Assembly: GCA_002346425.1 (NCBI GenBank)
Contig: DDZS01000016.1
Location: 31,971 to 68,144, forward strand
Direction of reading: 5' to 3'
Length of the DNA: 36,174 bases
Origin: Alphaproteobacteria bacterium UBA3002
GTDB lineage: Bacteria > Pseudomonadota > Alphaproteobacteria > Rickettsiales > UBA3002
The translations under genes and the position numbers were made by a program. Under the pieces are notes generated by a model. It did not search any database. It was not told where the DNA came from and saw nothing but the letters and a program-made list of their open reading frames with translations. Each line of letters starts with the position of its first letter. The first letter of the stretch is position 1. Below are positions 30,982 through 36,174 of the stretch, piece after piece.

Positions 30982-32468
30982 TCAGCGGTTTGCGGCAGAT
31001 AGAAGGTCAGGCGTCCAAGCGTCATATCCTGCGGAACAGGAAGGCGATAGCGATAACCTGACGCCGTTTTAGAGGGCATCGGTTTCGCTGCAACAAATTC
31101 TTCAATCAATTCGCTTGTCACGCCGCGCTCGCGTTTAAGCATTACCATGTCGGTATTGGCCGCGTCCCATGCGTGGTTATCCAGCAAGCCTGCGCCGCAG
31201 CGCGGGTGATAGGGGAGGCCACCGCCATTGGTCGTAAATGTGGCCGGCCCCGCCACAGTCTCCTTATTTCGTCGATTTCGCTCGAAGATGTCCCGCCGCG
31301 CGGTGAGCATGGCGGTCGCGATCATTTCATCGAATGTCAGGCCTTCGGGCAGCGTGTCGCTTTGCCCATAACGTTCGGATTGCACGCGGTAACTCCCAGC
31401 CATAAATGGTGCGGCAAAAGAGGTGCCGTGATATTGCACGCCTTGGTCATGCGTCATCGGCGCACACAGATCGGCGCCCAGATTCGAATCACAGCCGATG
31501 GCCTCTGGCTGGTCGTCATACGCTCCGACAGCGCCCAGCCAAAGCTGGCGGTTGCCGTGAAAATTTGCCTGACCATTTTGATAGACACGCCCTTGCCCAT
31601 ACTCGTTGCCTGCAGCCACAAAAGTGATTGGGTCCACACGGTCCCAGAAGGTCTGCTGTTCTTTATAATAAAGTGGTGAATTGCCTTGCTGAAATTTAGT
31701 TTCTTCACGCTCAGTCCCATCATATTTCGTGCCCATGCTGTAACTGAAAACAATGGAGCCATTCTCAGCTTCATCGCTACGCATTGCCACGCGTAGCCCT
31801 TTTTTTAAATCACGATCAGCCACATCTAATTCACTGCGCATCGAGGATTGAAACTGTTCTACAACTGGCCAGATGTGGTTATTTTCTATGGAAGGTTCAA
31901 GCGCTTTTCCCACGCCTTGTACGACACGTGTCGTATTTTCGTGATGATCCTCTTCACCGGATAGAACGCTACCGATAGCGCTTATATCAAACTCCATCAC
32001 GATGACGTCCGTGGGGTGGTGGTTGACAATCCTTCTTTCAGGTAAAGGCGCAACTGCAGCAAAATCATCTTTAAGAGGTATAATGAAATACGAGTGACGC
32101 CCGCTTGGATCCTCCGTATACGGTTTGACAGCGTAGCCTTCGCTTAACGCTTTTTGCGCGGAGATGCCGTTTATTTCGGTTAGCGCACGGAAAGCCGCGC
32201 CCGTATCCTCAGGATATCCCATGCCCGCACGATAGGTCTCTGCAATACCCCAAAGGCTGGACGTCGCTTTTTGCTTCTCTGGGTTGGTCATTATCGCGCC
32301 ATCGGGAAAGATGGTCAGTTTTTCGATATATGTGCCGTCGCTCAAAGGAATGTTTAGGCGGTCTGTTGTCGATAATACGCGTTCTCCTGCGCGTAACGCA
32401 TCAAGCAAGAGGCCATTGGTCGCGGCAATTTTTTGCATGGCTTCCTGCACAGACATATCCTTGCCCAT
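30885..32468 (-). CDS. Divergent subtilisin-like (S8) protease, frame broken near C-terminus
   Basis: 527 residues as read. The S8 core is recognisable from the oxyanion Asn288 in VAAGNE and Ser350 in HGTSFAAP. Candidate acid and base residues are Asp161 (VIVMEFDIS) and His176 (DHHENTTRV), both in motifs far from the usual DTG and HGTH. CGAGLLDNHAW (424-434) marks the end of the domain. The first ~150 residues are of unknown type and there is no signal peptide, so it is probably cytoplasmic or exported by an unseen route. After K497 the natural sequence appears to continue in the -1 frame (see 30649-30981); the last 30 residues as read look non-native. It starts immediately after the ankyrin gene. 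Confidence 0.75.
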   Translation of the reverse strand: MGKDMSVQEAMQKIAATNGLLLDALRAGERVLSTTDRLNIPLSDGTYIEKLTIFPDGAIMTNPEKQKATSSLWGIAETYRAGMGYPEDTGAAFRALTEINGISAQKALSEGYAVKPYTEDPSGRHSYFIIPLKDDFAAVAPLPERRIVNHHPTDVIVMEFDISAIGSVLSGEEDHHENTTRVVQGVGKALEPSIENNHIWPVVEQFQSSMRSELDVADRDLKKGLRVAMRSDEAENGSIVFSYSMGTKYDGTEREETKFQQGNSPLYYKEQQTFWDRVDPITFVAAGNEYGQGRVYQNGQANFHGNRQLWLGAVGAYDDQPEAIGCDSNLGADLCAPMTHDQGVQYHGTSFAAPFMAGSYRVQSERYGQSDTLPEGLTFDEMIATAMLTARRDIFERNRRNKETVAGPATFTTNGGGLPYHPRCGAGLLDNHAWDAANTDMVMLKRERGVTSELIEEFVAAKPMPSKTASGYRYRLPVPQDMTLGRLTFYLPQTAEKRVRYQSKPHPATGKKCNNPRKGCPQLGAFY

Positions 32469-33047
32469 TCATTTGTTGAACCGATCGGCAATCTGATAGA
32501 GCCCTTCCCCTGCATAGGGCGAGACGTCAAGCTCATCGTCACCGACTGCTTTTTCGTAATTGGAAATTGCCGTATCGTGCTTTGTCCAAAAATCCTTGCT
32601 TAGTGGGCCAACAAAGGCAGCAGCATCTTGAAAAAGTGTCGCGTCTCTCTGGGTTAGACGGGTGTGTTGCTCAGTCGTAATGAGATCATTTTTCAGCAAG
32701 AAATCTGCTTTGGTTTGTGAATCAACAACGCGATCCAATTTGCCTTCACGGACAAACGACATGGGGGCTCCAGCGTCGAGCAATAATTGAACCATATCCA
32801 AATTATCATTATGAAAAATAAGATCGATCAATTCGAGTGGGCCGCCCGCAAGTGTCGGAATATCCGCTCCTATCGCGATCAGATGCCTAACCGCCTCAAT
32901 TGACCCATGTGCGGCGGTATAACTTAATATCGGCATGCGATTGATCATGCCATTCGCCCCGCCATGCGCCAAAACGAAGCTTTCGAATGCCTCGGCGTCA
33001 AAGGAGGGTGCGCGCAATATTTCTATTAGTTGATCTGCTGTATCCAT
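32469..33047 (-). CDS. Ankyrin-repeat protein paired with the protease
   Basis: 192 residues, soluble, no signal peptide. Two recognisable ankyrin units: MPILSYTAAHGSIEAVRHLI followed by AIGAD (38-62), and LELIDLIFHNDNLDMVQLLL followed by DAGAP (71-95), with a weaker unit before (DAEAFESFVLAHGGANGM) and a helical C-terminal part (about 105-192). Its stop codon is directly adjacent to the protease start with no gap, so the two are translationally linked. Ankyrin proteins bind other proteins; the obvious inference is that it binds or restrains the protease. AGG precedes the ATG. Confidence 0.8.
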   Translation of the reverse strand: MDTADQLIEILRAPSFDAEAFESFVLAHGGANGMINRMPILSYTAAHGSIEAVRHLIAIGADIPTLAGGPLELIDLIFHNDNLDMVQLLLDAGAPMSFVREGKLDRVVDSQTKADFLLKNDLITTEQHTRLTQRDATLFQDAAAFVGPLSKDFWTKHDTAISNYEKAVGDDELDVSPYAGEGLYQIADRFNK

Positions 33048-33128
33048 ATACCTGCCTGTCTTTTTTTCCTACAATAACAGGTTTTTATTGCAGAATTGTG
33101 ACAGGCAGGCTTGGCGAAAAGTGAATCG

Positions 33129-33314
33129 TTACTGGTCTTTGATCTTCGGCGCTGGCGAGTCGGTCACTTGTGGTGCGACATAGCCGGGCCCGCGATCTGG
33201 CGAGGTTTCTCCGGCATCCGGATAATCCTTTGGATGGCTTTCCGGGGTTTCCATCGGCACCTGATGTGCCGGATCTTTAGCGTTTTCGTCTTTATGTTTT
33301 GGGGATGCTGTCAT
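33129..33314 (-). CDS. 61-residue hydrophilic Pro-rich protein downstream of SDR
   Basis: ATG 33314 lies four bases after the SDR stop; the frame encodes MTASPKHKDENAKDPAHQVP, then a Pro/Asp/Glu-rich sequence ending SPAPKIKDQ. It is charged, without hydrophobic stretches, and probably disordered. The same frame extends upstream inside the SDR gene, but only this part looks like a separate gene. The tail of the SDR provides GGAGGCGCC a little upstream as a possible ribosome binding site. Function unknown; small hydrophilic proteins next to stress SDRs may be stress-related, which is inference. Confidence 0.5.
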   Translation of the reverse strand: MTASPKHKDENAKDPAHQVPMETPESHPKDYPDAGETSPDRGPGYVAPQVTDSPAPKIKDQ

Positions 33315-33318
33315 AGTG

Positions 33319-34167
33319 TTAACCGCCAACAATGGCGCCTCCGTTGATGTGAATGGTTTGGCCGGTAACGTAACTGCTATCGGCGCAGGCGAGGTAGATA
33401 TAGGCTGGGGCCACTTCGTCCGGCTGTCCGGGACGCCCCATTTTGCTGCTTTCCCCGAAATGCACGACTTTCTCAGCAGGGAAAGACGCAGGGATGAGTG
33501 GGGTCCAGATCGGACCGGGGGCGACGGCATTCACGCGCACACCCTTATCGGCGAGGTTGCCCGCCAAGGCGCGGGTAAACCCAACGACGGCGCCTTTAGT
33601 AGTCGCATAATCCATCAGCACCGGCTGGCCCTGATAGGCAGTGATCGACGCGGTATTAATCACGCAGCCACCACGCTCTTTTAATTGTGGCAATGCCGCT
33701 TGCGTGAGAAACATTGCACCAAAAATATTACTATCGAAGGTACGGCGGATTTGCTCTTCAGGAATATCCTCAAACTCTTCGCAATAATGCTGTTCAGCCG
33801 CATTGTTGACAAGAATATCGAGTTTGCCAAAGCGCGAGATGACTTGTTTTACGACATCGTCGCAAAAGGCTTTGCTGGCAATGTCGCCACGAAAAGTCAG
33901 GCAACGTCGCCCTTCATTCTCGATATGTTCTTTGGTAATTTCGGCGTCTTTATCTTCGTCGCGATAAATGAAGGCCACCTCGGCCCCTTCTTTCGCATAA
34001 CCGATCGCGACCGCACGGCCAATGCCACTATCGCCGCCGCTAATTAGCGCGACTTTGTCTTTCAGCTTATCGGCTGCTTTGTAATTTTTCATAAAGGATT
34101 CCGGTGCCGGATCCATTGCATGTTCGTCGCCGGGTTGATGTTTTTGATGTTGGGCAGGGAATGCCAT
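33319..34167 (-). CDS. General-stress-type short-chain dehydrogenase (YghA/YdaD group)
   Basis: 282 residues. An N-terminal extension (HQKHQPGDEHAMDPAPESFMKNYKAADKLKDK) before the Rossmann core is typical of this subgroup. The nucleotide-binding motif is SGGDSGIGRA, with LVNNAAEQHY, INTASITAYQG and the catalytic MDYATTKGAV (Tyr-x3-Lys); it ends QTIHINGGAIVGG. Members are NAD(P)-dependent oxidoreductases induced by stress, substrate often unknown. AAGGAG precedes the start. It is followed at once by the 61-residue protein gene, and preceded by a CBS gene on the same strand (69-base gap). Confidence 0.92.
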   Translation of the reverse strand: MAFPAQHQKHQPGDEHAMDPAPESFMKNYKAADKLKDKVALISGGDSGIGRAVAIGYAKEGAEVAFIYRDEDKDAEITKEHIENEGRRCLTFRGDIASKAFCDDVVKQVISRFGKLDILVNNAAEQHYCEEFEDIPEEQIRRTFDSNIFGAMFLTQAALPQLKERGGCVINTASITAYQGQPVLMDYATTKGAVVGFTRALAGNLADKGVRVNAVAPGPIWTPLIPASFPAEKVVHFGESSKMGRPGQPDEVAPAYIYLACADSSYVTGQTIHINGGAIVGG

Positions 34168-34236
34168 AATGCGTGCTCCTTAAGTTATTGCGCAAAAGGG
34201 AAGCGCCCGAATCTCAGGCGCTTCCCATCGACAGGG

Positions 34237-34677
34237 TTAGGCGGCCCGTCGATTTTCCTCTAAAATACCTTCCGCGGCAGTCGAGCCTTCGGAGAGGTGA
34301 TCGTGTCGCACAATATCGCCAAATGTGACCACACCGGCCAGACGCTTATCCTCGCGATTGTTGAGTACGATCAAGCGATGCACTTGATTGCTTGCCATGT
34401 TCTGCGCGACTTCGGAAATATCGTCATCCTGAAAACAGTAGAGCACCTTGCTGGTTTGAATATCGCCAACGGTGCATTCTTGCGGGTTCTTGCCCTGCGC
34501 CACCGCGCGCAAGGTAATATCGCGATCGGTGATCACGCCAGACAGTTTCCCTTCTGACTCTTTCCCAATGGCAATAAAGCCGCATTGTTTTTCATCCATT
34601 TTCTGCGCCGCTTCCTGCAACGTACATTCAGGGCTGATATAACAGACGTCCTGAGACATAATGTCTTTCACACTCAT
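34237..34677 (-). CDS. Two-CBS-domain protein
   Basis: 146 residues made of a tandem CBS pair: first from SVKDIMSQDVCYISPECTLQEAA to KLSGVITDRDITLRAV, second from TVGDIQTSKVLYCFQDDDISE to RLAGVVTFGDIVRH. Both contain the GVxTxxDI element that binds the ribose-phosphate of adenine nucleotides. Stand-alone CBS pairs sense AMP/ATP/NAD and act on partners. The start has AAGGAG six bases upstream. It precedes the stress SDR on the same strand, so the two may be co-expressed. Confidence 0.92.
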   Translation of the reverse strand: MSVKDIMSQDVCYISPECTLQEAAQKMDEKQCGFIAIGKESEGKLSGVITDRDITLRAVAQGKNPQECTVGDIQTSKVLYCFQDDDISEVAQNMASNQVHRLIVLNNREDKRLAGVVTFGDIVRHDHLSEGSTAAEGILEENRRAA

Positions 34678-34900
34678 GATTTACTCCTTTTGGGTTGGAA
34701 ACCTAGAGATGGCAGAAAGCATCTAAAATAGCGATGCGCGGGCGGGCAGGGGAATATCAAGGGAGGATAATAGATAGTGCCGGGCCGGATCAGCAATAAG
34801 GCTATAAGGCAATGATTATAAAAGATAATGTATTTTGCTTTTATCCACAATACCCGCTAAAATACCCGCAGGGATAAATGTATTATGAGGCGAGAACCCC
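34678..34900. other. AT-rich intergenic region with DnaA-box-like site and direct repeat
   Basis: No gene is seen in this 223-base gap. It contains TTATCCACA (34841-34849), a perfect match to the DnaA box consensus, and directly after it AATACCCGC twice (34849-34857 and 34861-34869). A and T content rises sharply from about 34,690. The features are too few to call an origin. Confidence 0.4.
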
Positions 34901-35350
34901 ATGTCCGGCGAGCTTATCAGATTTCTGGAGAAAGTTGGAGCGAAAACGCGTTTTGGTCAAAACGCTCATACTTTATGCGGAGCAAAGGCAAAGCGTACTG
35001 GTTTGCCATGCCGACAGCCTGCAATGAAAAATGGTCGATGCCGATTACATGGCGGTAAAACGCCTGCATACGCCGAGCGCCATACGATGCCAGCCGATAA
35101 GCGTAAATGGTCTACATGGGAGAAAGACGTTAGGCGCAGGGTACGAAGGGAGGAAAATTATACAATCAAGCAATTCGCTTCATGCTATGACTGGCACGTT
35201 GAAGAGGCCTTATTGCAAACGGGACTACTACACCGCGCTAAAAACGATATTGAACGCCACCAACTGCGGCAAGCTTTCGCAAGATATGATGCGGGTGAAA
35301 TGCCTTGGATAGCTTGGCACAATACGCTGCTTCATTTAGGCCTAGCTTAG
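34901..35350 (+). CDS. HGG-motif protein with Cys/His cluster, mobile-element associated type
   Basis: 149 residues. The cluster LCGAKAKRTGLPCRQPAMKN then GRCRLHGGKTP (C26, C37, C47, H50) resembles the short 'CGAKTR.G..C..PAMKNGRCRMHGG.STG' proteins found in phages and integrated elements of proteobacteria; it probably binds zinc. The rest is basic and helical (WEKDVRRRVRREENYTIKQF). No function is established for the family. A weak GAGG lies about 12 bases before the ATG. Together with the AT-rich downstream gene it suggests the start of an accessory region. Confidence 0.75.
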   Translation: MSGELIRFLEKVGAKTRFGQNAHTLCGAKAKRTGLPCRQPAMKNGRCRLHGGKTPAYAERHTMPADKRKWSTWEKDVRRRVRREENYTIKQFASCYDWHVEEALLQTGLLHRAKNDIERHQLRQAFARYDAGEMPWIAWHNTLLHLGLA

Positions 35351-35351
35351 A

Positions 35352-35396
35352 CTGGGCCTTACCCCCTGGGGTACCCCTTCCCAGCATTTCGTTTTT
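35352..35396 (+). terminator. Possible terminator after the HGG-motif gene
   Basis: Just beyond the stop, CTGGG (35352-35356) pairs with CCCAG (35380-35384) around nested GGGG/CCCC repeats, including the palindrome GGGGTACCCC (35368-35377). A T tract (35391-35396) follows about six bases after the stem. Several foldings compete, so confidence is limited. The remaining gap to 35546 is AT-rich with no gene seen. Confidence 0.4.
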
Positions 35397-35546
35397 CTCT
35401 ATCAAGTGCCCCGAGAAATTTTGCGGTCAAAAATGGTGCGCGAATAGAAACTTGCCAAGAGGTAAAGTTATAAAGAAAATCATAACGGAAATAGCAAAAT
35501 TGTTGTGACGAGCAAGAGTTGTGGCTGAAAGGACAGAAAAGATTGT

Positions 35547-36174
35547 ATGACCAGTAAAGATATTCGATCTGAAATTTTTAGTAATAGGGAAAGGATAACT
35601 CCTGAGCGTGTTATATTAGAAGACCCGCTCTCAGACCTTACACGGCGCGTCCGCCGTAACTTACTGGTGGCTAGTTCTGTTGGTATCATTGTTGGTGTAA
35701 CCAATATGAGAATACAAAATTTTGTATTTTTTGTGCCTAATGAGCAGGTATCCGTTGAGTTTACTTCGGGTGCCTTTTGCGTAATTGTTATCTATCTTCT
35801 TTTGGCGTTCTGTTTGTATTTGTATCAAGACGTTGCTGTATGGAAAACGAGAGAAGCCTTTTCGTTTAGTTATTCCGTTGGCGCTAATTATCAAAATTTA
35901 ATCAAAACTTTGAACGAGTTTAAAGATACAGCTGAACGTCTTAGCCGCGCAGATAAAAAAGGTGAGCTAGATGAAAAAGATTATAAGAGATTAAAATTGG
36001 CCCTATCTAGGGCTGAAAGTGCGTGTAAAGAACATGAAAAAGCAGTGGGGGCACTTAAAAAACTACGCCGTGTTAAATGGCTAGGCTTTCATTTTGTTGA
36101 TATAACCCTACCCCTCATAGTGGCATGTTTAGCTTTGTTCTTTCTGGGAGGGGGTATTCCTATGTTTGTTGACG
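35547..36174 (+). CDS. Unknown membrane protein with central coiled coil (cut by window edge)
   Basis: An open frame from ATG 35547 to the right edge encodes at least 209 residues. Two hydrophobic segments (about 38-54 and 74-94) are followed by a charged helical stretch (117-172, rich in Lys, Glu, Arg, Leu) with coiled-coil character, then a third segment (185-205) and the cut. No family is recognised. Codon use is clearly AT-rich (AAA, GAT, TTA, ATA) compared with the genes before 34,700, which suggests horizontal transfer. GAAAGGA lies about 14 bases before the start, so the start is uncertain. Confidence 0.65.
   Translation, partial: MTSKDIRSEIFSNRERITPERVILEDPLSDLTRRVRRNLLVASSVGIIVGVTNMRIQNFVFFVPNEQVSVEFTSGAFCVIVIYLLLAFCLYLYQDVAVWKTREAFSFSYSVGANYQNLIKTLNEFKDTAERLSRADKKGELDEKDYKRLKLALSRAESACKEHEKAVGALKKLRRVKWLGFHFVDITLPLIVACLALFFLGGGIPMFVD

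Noticed and set aside
33111..33347. + strand frame opposite the 61-residue protein and SDR end
   Set aside because: Trp/Phe/Cys-rich shadow without ribosome binding site.
34841..34849. Perfect DnaA box as evidence of a replication origin
   Set aside because: A single site is expected by chance about once in a window of this size; no cluster of boxes, replication gene or iteron set is present.
35480..35894. Two minus-strand frames near the right end
   Set aside because: They lie opposite the longer membrane protein frame, which has a coherent helix/coiled-coil pattern.

Overview
The window looks like an ordinary chromosomal segment of a free-living alphaproteobacterium of intermediate G+C. 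The evidence is an NtrY/NtrX two-component pair, a GST-fold protein ending like the FtsZ-binding protein FzlA, a Fur-family regulator without CXXC zinc sites, an OlsB/OlsA-type ornithine-lipid pair, and three perfect TTAA-N7-TTAA boxes (the CtrA recognition sequence) upstream of a flagellar-type gene, a sensor kinase and a pilin pair. I saw no rRNA, tRNA, CRISPR array or insertion sequence.

Layout. 1-4945 (minus strand) is a tightly coupled run, folM-like, folB, ntrY, ntrX, then an unknown gene cut by the left edge. 5026-8224 holds fzlA facing a three-gene TadG/TadE/TadE operon. 8462-8862 is a small unknown gene with a clean terminator. 8867-10540 carries queA and a periplasmic cyclophilin. 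10635-12572 encodes a GH114-like domain fused to about 28 RTX nonapeptides, followed by a DUF2254 membrane protein. 14012-16410 is an azoR / yceI / cytochrome b561 / yceI operon. 16494-17474 is an outer-membrane protein behind a perfect palindrome. 17545-20157 contains fur, olsB-like, olsA-like and a VanX/DdpX-type dipeptidase.

20170-20533 is a pair of inverted REP-like palindromes in front of a small GIY-YIG nuclease gene. 20696-26510 is mostly envelope: an orphan flagellar rod-type protein, LolA, an MsbA-like ABC exporter, a very proline-rich OmpA-domain protein and an inositol-monophosphatase-family enzyme. 26765-30647 holds a soluble PAS histidine kinase, two tandem prepilin-like proteins and a DUF481 outer-membrane protein. 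30649-33047 is the oddest unit: an ankyrin protein abutting a divergent subtilisin-like protease whose frame breaks at a run of six A. 33129-34677 has a stress-type SDR, a 61-residue protein and a CBS protein. From about 34690 the sequence becomes AT-rich and accessory in character, with an HGG-motif protein and a membrane/coiled-coil protein cut by the right edge.

Together the genes concern envelope building (lipoprotein transport, ornithine lipids, OM barrels, peptidoglycan dipeptide), surface appendages apparently under CtrA, and nitrogen/redox sensing. The most novel-looking candidates are the ankyrin-subtilase pair with its frameshift, the REP-like pair next to the GIY-YIG gene, and the RTX-fused GH114-like protein with its 36-residue super-repeat.
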